Assembly (NCBI GenBank): GCA_017590115.1
Contig: JAGGNK010013558.1
Span: 13,133,752-13,197,751 of the forward strand
DNA: 64,000 nt
Reading direction: 5' to 3'
From: Montifringilla adamsi
Taxonomy: Eukaryota; Chordata; Aves; Passeriformes; Passeridae
Positions 36,403 through 48,800 of this stretch are shown piece by piece; the first letter of the stretch is position 1; each line of letters opens with the position of its first letter. The position numbers were made by a program, and so were the translations under genes. The notes beneath the pieces are model-generated. The model was not told the DNA's origin and did no database searches. It worked only from the letters and a program-made list of their open reading frames with translations.

Positions 36403-39400
36403 AGGTCCTCCTCTCCTCTTTGGTCCATGTTGAACATTCAGCTTTAATTCATAGAAACCTGACATTTAAAATTTATGCAGTTTTCAGCTGTCCCAACGGT
36501 ACCGAAACTGTCACATAATGGTTTAGGAATTTTATTTGCAGGTCAGGCCACTAAGTGTTGTTAACAAAAGGTAATAATCTGTAGGTAAAATGATATCCTA
36601 ACTGCAGTAAATGATGATCTCTGTACTGATCCAATTCATCCTTCCCATCTACATCCAGGTGCAGCCTGCACCAATCAAAGCTCCCTTCATCCTGGTAGAG
36701 ACAACAGGAGTCCATCCTCCTCCTCTCCTTTTGGTGGATCTCTGCACCATTACCTCAACCACCCCTTCCAGAGTGCAGAAATGTCCCCTTGGCTTAGAAG
36801 GATCCAGTCTCTTCCCTGTCATGTCATTGGCTTATTGCTGCTTGGATTGCTCAGCACCCAAACTCAGCTCCAGTCTTGGGGCTGGGAGCAAATCTCAGGA
36901 TTATGGCAAAATCCGCTGCTGGATTGTCATTTGTTTCCCTTTGATTCCTGGCTTCATGATGAAATCACAGGAACCAGAGGATATTTACCATGGCAAGCTG
37001 AAAAAAAACCCTCTTTGCACAGATACACTTACTGTAAAAAACTATAAAGATGATTTGTGAAGTAACACTTAATTTACTGCAACTGACACCAGACTCCAGC
37101 TGCCAGAAATTTGACTGACAATTTCTATTTATTTATATCCTGCTATACAATATCTGCCTTAATACTGTAAATTTTTCTGATTGGAATTTCACAGTGTCTG
37201 CCTGGATATTTATTGATCATAAAATAATCTGCACAACCCGTTAAAGTCAAGGCAGGGAGGATGGATGCCAGAGAAATCACTCGACAGGATCTGGGTACCA
37301 GTGCCCAGGTAACAGGAGATGCTCAGATGCTATTTTTACAGCTTTTTGTATCGCTGAGAGCCAGTCATTTGAACTGCTTTTCTTCTGTTTCCCGAAAGCC
37401 CCTTCTGAAATGCTTCCAAGAGCCTGGTATTGAGTTCCTACCAGCAACTCCATATGGACCCTGCAACATGCCTCATTTGCAGCTCCTCACCATTGAGAAA
37501 TCCCACCTTTACAGTGAAATCTGGTGTTTTCACAACTGTTCTTTCAGACAGCCCATGAGGGAAATGTTTGGCTCTTCCTGCAGCAGTAAGACCACTTTTT
37601 TTTCGACTATTATATTTGGCAGGCAAAGACAGAAGCATTCAATTTCTGCCCACGAGGGAAAAAAATGTGAAACTTGGTCCCAGCTGGGAGTTTCCATATT
37701 GCCTGGTGAGGAGAGTCTCTTACTTCATTCACAGCTTCAACCATGCAGCTTTCCAGTATCTCCAATGGATTTTGCCTTCTGAGTTTGGGCTTTTTTTAAA
37801 TTATTTTTTTGTTTCATTTTGGTTTTTATTTTCCTAAGGGACACCTATTCTCCCCTATGGAAATTAGAGGTATGTGCTCTCCACATGTGGGTGAACACAA
37901 AGGCATATTTTGGTCATAGCTAAATCCACCCATTCTCCCAAAAGTCAACACATCCCTGCCCCAATCCAGCACACACCCACTTTCCCACCAGTAGCCTCCC
38001 AGTGTGACACCCCTCCCTACCCACACACACACATACCCCTACTCCAACCCACCATTCTTCTGCCTTCTCCTGCTCTTGTTCAACAGGAATTTGCTCCCTT
38101 CCCTGGAAATGCTGCCCCTGCAATTAATTCCTGATGCTTTCTGGGATCCCAAACCAGGCCTCACTCATCAAACACAGCTCCCTTTCCTTTCTCAGAATCA
38201 GAATAATAAACCAGCAGCCGAAATGCAATAAAGAAAAAAAAATCCTAGTTTGACCAACTTCCCTTGGAGTCACCCTGTTGTGCCTGCTCCCAGTACCTGC
38301 TGCAGTTTGTCTTTGCCTACCCAGGATGAGGTGGCTTCAGGAGCTTGCAGCAGCTGGTGGAGCATCTAATGGGCTGGAAATAAAACTCCAGCAAAATAAA
38401 CAGCAGCCTAGGAGGCTGTCAGGCCACAGGCACTTGCCCCAGACTGGACAGCATCCCTTATGGGAAGTGGACAGTGGAAGGACTCGATCTGCTCAGGGCT
38501 CCCTGTGACCTTTTCAAGCTCCATAAAACCCTTCACAGATTACCCTTCAGAAAGCAGGGAAGGCAAGCAGACCCCTGCATGCCCTCTGGGCAGGGTGAAG
38601 GGAGAGGTCCTGGCCTTCCCCCAGGTTGCAGAGAGAGTCAGGTGAAAGGTTAACAACAAGATGTAATCACAAAGTAAAAGCACAGGGCAGGAATTGGACA
38701 AATAATTTCCTGTTGAATTGTGGCTTCTGTTATTCCCAGAGAAAAGCAGCAGGTATTCAGTAGCTTCTCATTAGCCAGCATGATTTCCATTAGGCTTTCT
38801 ATTAATGTTTTGTGGCCATAATAAACACCTACATAATTAACACACAAAAAAAGGAGCCCATTCCAGGCTAACAGAAATTGCCACAACAAGCTGGGAATGG
38901 CACAGGTGGATCAGTTCCTGTCTGGAACATTCTGCTTGCAAAGGAATTGCTCTTTACACCCACCTAAGACAATTCCCTTGCAAAGAGTTAAGTTTTAATA
39001 TTTCTGTCCTCCTGCTTTAGTCTAGGAGGACATCTACCTCTGCTTTGCAGCTGAAAAAAAAAAAAAAAAAAAAAATTGAGAGAAAAAGGGGAAAAAAAAA
39101 AAAGAAATTGAGAGAGAATAGGGTAAAAATTGTCTCTGGAGAGATTCAGGACACTCCAGTATTCGCTAGTCCTTTGGTATAGCTCTGAGGAGCCTTTTCC
39201 TGCTAAAAACTGACAGGGAAAGAAATCCTTTAGGAACACATGCATGATCCAAGACAGAAGATAAGCCCCAGGAGCTCATTCAAAGTCCCCATGGAAAGAA
39301 GATGGAGCCTACTAAAACCTGGGCTTGTTTATAACCATGAAGCACACCAGCACTCCTTGTCCACTGAGAACTGATGAACTATGGGGAAAATAGACACAGA

Positions 39401-42400
39401 GGTAAAACAGGATCTTCCCAATGCCAAGTTACAGGCTCTCCATGCCTTATCCATCCGGCTAAGGGCATGAACAAAATTTCTGGGTATGGAACCCACAGTG
39501 AGAGCTCACAGGAAGCTCTGGCTCCTCCCCAGCCCTTGCCCTCTATGCCCATTGCCAAAGGTACCACTGCCAAGCTTGTTCCCAGGAAACTGAGGACATG
39601 TCATTTTGACAGGGCTGCCTGTCTCCCCCTCCTCATTTCAGACTCCTGCTGCTAAGAATTTGTGTGCCCTTTATCATAGCCCTGAAATACAGAGAGACAC
39701 TTTGGAATTCAATTAGTCAAACAGTTGCCACAGCAACAAAAACATATAAACTTAAATGACTTATACTCACAGACACCACTTCAAATAGGAATAAATTTAA
39801 TACAGCAGCTGGGAATGAAATGCATTGTACAATAAGAAAATTGTATTTTTTCTCTCCCTGATGATAGGCCTCAAGGTCTTAATGCAATATAGATGAAAAA
39901 AGATATTTGGGCAGAAGGAAGCAGAATGTGTTGTGCTGTATTTACAATGCCTGCTTGGAGAGTACAACACGTAATGAGCATGTACATCTAATCACAGAGC
40001 TGTGATGCTGCTTGCAGACAGCCACAGATCAAAGATTGCAGCTACCAAGTTGACTGCTTGGTTTCACTTTCTTTCGTTGTCTCTCCTTCATCTCATAAAA
40101 CCTCTCCTGTTGGCCTCTTCCCAGGCGAAAAACAAATCTACCCTCATTCCAACAGCTTCTCCATCCCCTACAGTGCCAGGTTCCCACCTGGTAAAGAGAG
40201 ATTGTGGGGTTTTTTTCCTAGAAGAATAAAAATTGCTTTAATTCAAACATAGTCCTGGGACTCAGAGCAGAAATTAATTTCAAGATATATGCAGGAAATA
40301 TTTTCCTCTGCAAGATCATTGCAAAGCCTTGCAAAAAAACTCCAGGATGGCCATTCAAGTGATGCTCACCTGCAGTATTCTTTCCCATAAAAGACTGAAT
40401 ATGAAGTGAGTGCCACACTTCCTACAGTTCTCCTTTGACACTGAGATTCCCTGGAGAGAACTACAGGTACATGGGATGTGATATCACAGAGAAGATAATG
40501 CATGTACAAACCTCTGGCATTAGCACAGTTTCAGTGCATCCTCATTCCAGGGCATACAAATATATCTTTTTCCAACCAGCAAAGGTTTCGCAGAATGAAA
40601 GTGATGTAGGAGCTTAGAGGAGCCTTATGGTTAGTTTCAGTAAAGAGGAATTGTCCAGAGGTTGTCCAGAAACTGCTTTGTTCCTTTCTAAAGGCACAGC
40701 AGCTGGTTTAAGTCAGAACTGTGGAAAGTTGTGTGCTCGTAGCTCATCTGCCTCTTTGTTGAGGTGCCAAAGGCAGCTGCCTTGGCAGTGCCTGGGACAG
40801 AAACAGCCAAGCAGTGCCTAGACTGCAAAAGAAAGTGGAAACCCAACCACCAGCTCTTCATTTTCCCCTAAGCAGAGGTTAGCCTGTCATGCAAGGAGGC
40901 ATTTTGGAAGTTGTCACCTGCCTCCACAAAGCCTGATCAGCGTGGCCAACCACTCCCATCAGTGGGAACAGAGGCTGCCAACACCCTTGGAGGGCTCCAC
41001 ACTACGAGCAATTGTATGAGATCTCTCATCTGACCTGCTCCACTAGACAGCATTTATGGTGGGAATGAGAGCTTTATTTCCTGTCCAGATCGTGCTCATA
41101 ACACCTTCTCCTGCACTTCACAAGAACTCGAACAGGACGAGTCTCACGCACTTCGGGGCCCTTTGTGCACAGGCAACTTCTCTGGCTCAGCCCGTGTTTT
41201 GAGTAAACACTGCAGATCCAAGAGCAAGAGGGAAAAGCCAGAAAAGCACCTTTGAGACAAACCCAATACTTTTGTCTAAGTACAAACAAACAAAACTACA
41301 GAGGCCACAGCTCTAACAGAACTTACTGGCTCCTCAGTGTAAAAAAATTACGGGGGTGAGTTTTCATGGGTTGTTTTAGGAAGGAGGTCAAGAGTACTGC
41401 TCATTATTAGAGTTGGCAGGTGGGGTAAAGAGTTCAGGATGCTTTGGGTGCAAATTGAGATCAACACCTGCAATTCTCTTTGGCAGTTTGGGAAAGGAAA
41501 GCACACAGATGCACAACAACAACTAAACAAAGCTAATAATGAAATCATATTTATGTAGGCAGGAAGGAAGCTCAATTGCCAGGAGAGTACTAAAGTCTAC
41601 AAGTGTAAATACATACCAAATAAGTCAGCTTGATGAGATGCCAAGTTTGTTCAGCACAGTATGGCACTTCACTGCTGAAGTGTTCCTGAAGGAGGGAAAC
41701 CAGGAAAATGTCAAAAAGGTCATTGGGTGAAATGTGTGGCTCCACCAGAAAACTGTGCAAACAAGCTCATATCAGTAGATTCAGTGCTGTCTTGCAAAGC
41801 CCCTGTTGGTGCTGTCACATTGAAGCACAAGCATTTCACTCCCAAGCTGATCTAGAGCTCACTGCTCTCTCCACGTGGCAAAGCAGAAACCACCACAATA
41901 TATGGGTCAGATGTACTGAGTTTCCCCCTTGAAGGTTCTGGATTTCAAGTACAAAATCAGGGAAAAAATATTGACATCCTGAGGGATATGGTGGGGCAAG
42001 TGTGTGAGGATTTGTAGGACTTACATGGCTAATATTTGACAATGAAAGATCCAAGACAATAAAGGAAACAAGCAGCTTTACAACATCTCTGAGCCTCACT
42101 CTCAGACCAGACTATTCACATGTTCTGAGTCAAGAGGGGGAAAAAACCTACAAAACAAGAACAAATAGTGCAAAGTATCTCTGGAGATGTTTTTAGAGTG
42201 GAAATCAGAGACATCACAATATTTAGATCCTGGATCAATCTTCCACAGACGTTGCAAAAGGCAAAAATCCTAAACAGCTGAAAGAGGGAGCCGAGCCAAA
42301 AGTATTCAACCTGTGACAGCAAAAGTCTTGAGTTGGCTGGGGAGTCCCCTTCATCTCCCTTTCCCTGTGAAGGTAACATCTGTTCTTCTCTTTGCATCTC

Positions 42401-45400
42401 CATCGCTCTTTGGTACGATGGCACAGAGAACAGCAGGCTGCTGTGTCCATTCCCGCTCCATTCCTTCTGGATTAGGGGATGCAGCAGTTCAGCAACCAGC
42501 TCCCCAAGCCACAAACTACATTTATCATCATCTTTACACGCCTTTACACAGCTGGCTCTCCTGATGATAATGTGTTCTACAGTTTCCCTTGCTGGCGTGG
42601 CTTATGTTAATACTCCATTAACATTGCTAATCAGAGACAGACTTCTGGCAGCATCTCCAGGGGATGAGCAAATGTTGTCCTATGCCTTTCAGTTTAGGAG
42701 ATCAGACTTTCAGATGAAATCCATTCCCAACATCTCTGATTTCAGCAATTAAATGGAGCTGCAGCATGTGGGAGCTGTTCAATGCTGGATGCATGTGGTT
42801 CCTACTGCTCCAAAATAAAACCTTTTATATGCCAGTCCTCAGATATGTGACATTTGGAACTTTTATTCACTTGGGAAATCAAAGACTGCTGGAAAGATGA
42901 GATGGATTCAAATCAAAGATAAAAGGTACAGAGGTCCTGAAGGTCTAACAGTGCATGCTCCCAGTTCAGCATACCCCATCCAGAAATCTATACTTTAGTT
43001 TGATCTATTCCTTCTCACATTTCAGGAGCACATCCAAATCTACTTTAGCTTTACAAAAGGAGTCGACTTTTATTTGGATTAAGTAGAGTCACCGTGGTAC
43101 ATTTGATTTCAAGAAAATGTCTGGAAGTTCTTCTTGTGTTGGTAAAAGGAAAGCAACTACTCATTAATGCAATTTTCAAGTCACCTCAGATTTTAGGTGA
43201 GCTGGCATTCTCTACAGGATTCAGAAAGAGCATAAAATTAACATTTGTCAAACAAAGCCTACTCTGTGGAAATAAACTTGTTTCCAATCCAAATATCATA
43301 AATGAGGCAGAATGAAACACAACTTTTGAAAGAAGATGTGAAGCCTTTATCCTTCCCAACTCCTTCAACCACAAGAAACAGCTGAGCAGGAGGATGATGC
43401 AGTTGAGCTAGTGAAACAGTGAGTCTGCTCAGCAAATTTGTGCTCTCATTTAAACAGATGCACCAATCCAGTCAAAATTAGGACAGGCTTCTTCTCTACT
43501 TTTCCCTTTCCTCTCCTCTCCTAGTCTCCCTAATAACACCTCATGCCTTGGTGCCTGAAATGGGAGGGACTTCCATGGCAGGAAGCAATGCCTGCTGCTG
43601 CTTCTCAGTGATACAGACACAAGGAAGAGCAGCTCAGTTTGAACAAGCAGCTGCAGACCAGTTCCATCAGACAACAAAGCCAGCGCCTGCCTTTCCCCGA
43701 AAAACCCCAATTTAATTTACTGAAATAAAAGGAGAACTCACAAACAAACAATGCACATCAGTACCTAAATGATGAAGTGGTATATGACTCACAGCCATTT
43801 GGAAAGGCTTCTCCAAAACCCTAGGGATCTCACCAGAACCTATTTAGATACACAGCTCAGACATGCAGTAGATGCTGAGTTTATTTCAAACACCTCAGGA
43901 GTGTGGCTCCTATGCCCACTCACTTTAAAAGTCTGAATTCCAAATTCAGTTAACGATGTACCACACTCACTGAAGATGGAGAAAACTGTGGGCATTCGTG
44001 CAAGGTACATGGCACATGGATATGACCTTCAGCCACTTGTTGGAAGTGATTTCTAATGCATCAGCTCATTGCTATAATGATGTGCTTTGGAGCCATTAAT
44101 TAACTCGCTGCTCTCTGAGGAAATTCTCGTCTCCTCCATCATTCATATCTGCTTGGAAGAGCTGCAGACCTGCAAAAGCTACGTGTGAAAGCCTGAGATG
44201 TGTGGGATGTAGCCGAGCAGACCGTGGGCAGGTGCTATGAAAACTTCCTCATACAGTGAGTGCCTCAGTGCAGCTCCATCACATCCCACAGCACCAGAAT
44301 GATGCTGCCACAGCAGCTCTGCCAGGCCCCAGAATCACTGCTGCTGGGACATCCCAAATCTCAGCCCTGTGATCTTTGGCTCTCCAGCCTCCTATTCTAC
44401 CTTAGTGGAAAATGCCAATTAATGGAAGATGACTAAAAATGTAGTGAAAATATTTACTTGTTTCGCCTTGGCATAAATTGTCATCTTGCTCCTGTTTATT
44501 CATTATTGAAATGTTTTCACAAGGCTGATTATGGATTTTTACCTTCTTGGACTAGAGCTTGTTTGCAGGTAGTTGAATACATATTCTCCATATTCAGTGC
44601 CAGAGCATGAATGAAGAGCCAGTCCACAGACACTGCAACCCTCCCCTGGCAGGATGAGGATTAGCTGCTTCGACTGAGGACTGAGACCCAAAAAATAAAG
44701 ATGATATGTGCCTCCTGCAATATTAACTATTCTGCAGTTCACTTCTGTTTTGTTTCAGCAGCTTCCCTCACTGAGTCATCAGAGAGCAAAATTGCTTCCA
44801 AATAATAACCAGCTACATGGAGTGTTGTTTGGCAAGGGAAAGAGCAGAGTTTGACTCTAGATTTACATAAATCTCAACTCACACATTTCAATTGCCAAGT
44901 AAAGTGTTCAGACACCTCTTTCTTCAGAGCCAGCACCTTGGGAGCCCACCTTCCCAGCCTGATCTCTGCTTCCTCTCTTTACAGAAGAAACACCCTCACT
45001 TATGTAACACAGATATCACTTTTGAAAAGACTTTCAGCTCAGGAAGGCAATTTTTCCAGGTTAGGACAGTAATGAATGGATTTCAGGCCAACTCAGGTCC
45101 CAGACACCCCATTTAATATTGTGGGGCTGCTGCAGGTTAGTACTTCTGAAAGCCATAACAGACTGGTCCTGTCAAAGCACATAACATCTCTGGCTCTGAC
45201 TAACGTCACTGCATGCTCTGGAGCAGCTCTATCCAGTGGAGAGAATGTACATTTGTCATATTTCCACTGCACTTGTCTCTCTCTTTTGCGCACACAAACG
45301 AGTCTTAAAGTACAGATTAATATTTAAACAACCAGGGCTACAAATATCCTCCAACCTTCCTGGGCAAGAAGGAAAAACAGAGTGGGGAAAATGCACAGAG

Positions 45401-47750
45401 GGGGAAAAATCTCTTCTCAAGTGGGAATTTACTTTTCATTTCTGCTTCCTTTGATATAACAAGGATTAACTGCATTTCATCCCTTTCTAAAGGACACGTT
45501 GGGTCTCCAGCTGTTTTTCCACTATCAGTCCCTGGAGAACAAAGCTTAGGAAGTTAAGCGAGTTTGGGAATCTCATCTTTGCTTTTAATTAATTTGAAAT
45601 GAATGCATGATAACGACAGCACCACAGCAAGATTGCCAAAACTTTCCCCATCTGTGTAAGAAAGTGGTGAACACCAAAGAGCTTGGGACCTCACCAACAG
45701 CTTTAACCCTTGCTTGCTGCCACTACAGCCAAAACCTTTGGGCAGAACAGGTTCTGAAGGGTTCATATACACCATAGAGACATCCTTACTGCCTCCACTC
45801 CAAGCACAGAAGTCCAGTCCTGCTGGCTATCAGTGTCTCTGCAGAAAGGATGACAGTCAGAAATGCATCTTGGTGGGTTCTGACTGTGAGGAGCAGAACT
45901 GCTGTTTCCCTGTTCAGAGTCACACTTGCAGCTCCTCCTCTTAGCTTTACATGAATTATAAAACTACAAATGCACTTCAAGTCCCTCATGTGGAAAAAAA
46001 AAGACAGAAAACAGCTGGATGAACTTATTTTCCTACCATTATTCTCACTCATGAGTGGCATTACCAGTGGCATGTTAGAAGGAAGGTTATTTGCAGATTT
46101 TTAAAGGCAGAGAGCGGGGTCCGGTTGAAACAATGAGTGTTAGGTTGCTCCTAGTGCTGACAAGGTGAGCTATGGCAGGAATGAGTGCTGGGCCAGGGAT
46201 GCTGGAAATCTGTGTGTGAAACTGGAGGCTGTTAAATCTGAGAACAGCTAACTCCAATTTTGGCACAGAGCTCACAGAGGTTGGGGAAACCATTCTGCAG
46301 AGACCACAACCCCAGCTGTCAGGAGTAATAAAAGCTCAGCTCAAACTGTGATGCAGACATGGTTGAGGGGAAGGACAAGCCGAAAAGTGGACTGGATTTG
46401 CTGATCTTACAAGAAGATTTGTTTATAGTCACCCCATATAAAATGGAAAATAAAACAGGGAGCTAGGCAAGTCTGTACTGCAAATTAAGGCTAATGAGAA
46501 GGGAGTGTAATGTGAAAGGTCTTCAGGGGGGACCTTAAGGACATTGTAGAGGGCAAGGAATGAATTTAAACAAAGCAGCTCCCACTGTCCCAGTTCACTG
46601 GGAACCATTCATCCATCACAGCTCTGGTTGGCTTCTCTCATTTTGAGCCTACAGCTTTGCAGGAATTATGCTCAGGACATCTATCCTACCAGTGTCTCCT
46701 TGCTTCCCTGGAGAGCTTCTGTCTCCAGTCTCCTCCTCCAGACCCCAGTTTGTCCGTCTTCTCAGTGTCACTGTAAATACAGAGCACTCCTTGCTGTCCT
46801 ACAGAGGAAGGCTGCCAAAACAAAGAGGTTCAGCGTGGGAACATGGCTTACAGAGGCAAAGATGACCACAGATAAGAAGGAGGAGAAGCAGTTCATTAGG
46901 CAAGAGTTGATATCTGGCTGCTCTGGACCCTGTGTCTGTTATGTAGTGGAGGAACCAGATACTTGCAGATATAGGCACACACAGTTTGTAACCATAAACA
47001 TTTAAAAATACCATGCCCAGAGGAGGCTTTTGTTCAGTTAAGACCTAAGGCACTAACACCAGCGTGGCTGTGATCTGAATCTGTGCAGGTCACCACTCTG
47101 CACTCTGAGGTTAACATTAGAGTGCCTTTACAGATGAGGAAAGCAATTACCTCATTTAAATTAAACAAAAATTCCTAAAGCCGCTGTTGTGCAATGCTTT
47201 CCCTTCTGTAACTGAGCACCAGCATATTTACACGGGGGCTTTTGTGGTTGGGCATAAGTCATTTGCAAGATATTTTTACTGCTTGCAGGAAATCTATGAG
47301 AAAGGATGAGGCAGAATGTCTTGGAATGCAAAGTACCAAGCTGGATTTTAACCACCGCACAACAGCAAATGGGTTATGCTTGGCTTTTTTACTATTCAGC
47401 TGGTAGCAATAAAACAGTGCTTGGCTTACTCCTTTACAGAGCCAAGTTCTTTATCTTGAAAGAACAATAGTGAAAAAAAGGCCTGTAGAGGAAGGAGGCA
47501 GCCTTCTGAAAAGTCCCCTTAGGACTTCCTCAGAGCTGAATACAGAAGGCTTAACTCCTACACCTCCAGCCCCCTCGCACAGCTCTCCTGGCTCCTCAGT
47601 GCACCCAGGGTGGGAAAAGCTACAGCTCAGCCTTGTCTCTGCTGAGGGAGATAAGCACATTCACAGCTCCCCGTCTTAGGGGGGCAACTTCAGCTGCTTC
47701 TCAAGGCAGTGCTCAGCCATAAAGTGCAGTGGAAAAGCCCTTCCAGGTGA
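36403..47750. other. No recognisable gene; A/C-rich + strand
   Basis: No exon, RNA gene or complete mobile element was recognised. The longest frame (37261-37782, +, 173 codons) shows no domain and no supporting splice context. Simple features are a C/CA-rich stretch near 37.93-38.05 kb, A-rich DNA at 39.05-39.11 kb, and two AATAAA hexamers in front of an A-run at 38.20-38.24 kb. The + strand tends to A over T and C over G, which would fit minus-strand transcription. Around 42530-42640 and 44060-44130 the sequence is rich in TAAT-type motifs and may be conserved non-coding DNA. Confidence 0.55.
39054..39103. repeat. A-rich low-complexity region
   Basis: Twenty-two A (39054-39075) are followed by an imperfect repeat of an 'attgagagaaaaagggg' unit and a second A-run. 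On the minus strand this is a long poly-T/pyrimidine tract. Confidence 0.85.
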
Positions 47751-48056
47751 TCAGGGTGAGCAGCTTTGCCTCCGCATTCCGGGGGCTCTCCCTGCCGCCT
47801 GCGAGTACCTACCTGCGTCACCGGCAGCGCAGGTATCTGCAAGGATGATGGTGCTCACCCACAGGCTCTCCTCATAGCACCCACTTAAAGGCAGAGAAGA
47901 GACAGACCTCAACAGCAATGAATAGAAAAGGCTCCTTAAGTAAGACTGATGGTCACAGACAGATCCTCTGGTGCTCTGCTCCGCCAGCTCCCAGATCCGT
48001 ATCAGCACCACGTACATTATACGGTCGTCTCCCTTCTTGGCCAGGGACACAGCCAT
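47751..48056 (-). other. First-exon-like open frame of unknown identity
   Basis: A minus-strand frame begins with an ATG in near-ideal Kozak context ('gaaccatgg') and runs 101 codons to a TGA at its low-coordinate end. It starts MAVSLAKKGDDRIMYVV. Strong splice-donor-like sites lie inside it: 'cag|gtaggt' with the break at 47813/47812, and a weaker 'tgg|gtgagc'. The interval has about 12 CpGs in 290 bp, more than its surroundings, and an AT-rich 'attttataaat' box sits roughly 95 nt upstream of the ATG. I recognise no domain or homologue. It could be the first exon of a minus-strand gene or lncRNA, or a chance frame in a small CpG-rich patch. Confidence 0.22.
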
Positions 48057-48744
48057 GGTTCAGTGTTTTAATTAGCCCACTCCAGGCTGTTTTGGTCGTT
48101 AAGGCTCGCAGAGAGGAAGATAAACATTATGCAGGAATCACGTTAATTTATAAAATATTCAATTAACGAAAACAAACAGCATAAACTAAGACAGTCAGAG
48201 CGAGATGACAGGGAAACCATCCTGCTGGGAGTCAGCTGCCTCTGGCCTTGGGCAGGCAAATATGGTGCTCCTCTGAACTTCCTGCACCAGAAGGCGCCAG
48301 GGAGAACAGGACCACCTTGGAGGTGAAGTTACAGAATATGTCCTGCAGCTCAGCCCAGGGTCCCTTCACTCCTTCAGGGATCAGAACTTGCCTTTCTCTC
48401 ATATTTTCTTCAAGGCAAGGAGAGGCATAGTCCACCCCATTTTCATTAGTATGCAGCAAAATTCTGTTATTTTAAAGCCCAATCCCACCATTTGCAGCTC
48501 AGGTATCTGTAAATGCTGAAATGCAAAGCTGACTCAAGGGCTTCTCCTGCACTCACAACAAACTGTGACCCTTGAACCCTGCTGAGGAAGGACTATTTTC
48601 TAATAGGATGTGTGAAATGAGAAAGAGGATGCTGGGAATGAGAGCAGCAGCATGTTCTGCCCGCAGGGTTGGGCACACAGCTGCGGGAGCAGCAACTACA
48701 TTCAAAGCTGGATCTCATAAAGGAAATGAGGAGTGGAGAAAATC

Positions 48745-48800
48745 ACAGCATTTAGGGATGGAAAGGTCCATTTGCTGTCTTTCCTAGCCCAACAGTGACA
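48745..48800 (-). repeat. Possible ancient CR1/L3-type 3' fragment
   Basis: The string 'aaatcacagcatttaggga' followed by 'tggaaaggtcc' and 'tagcccaac' resembles the antisense tail of old CR1/L3 copies ('aatcacagaat..agggctggaaaggacc..gtccaac'). It is short and diverged. Confidence 0.35.

Noticed and set aside
37261..37782. 173-codon + strand open frame just downstream of the NTRK3 region
   Set aside because: No domain, no Kozak or splice support, and composition like the flanks.
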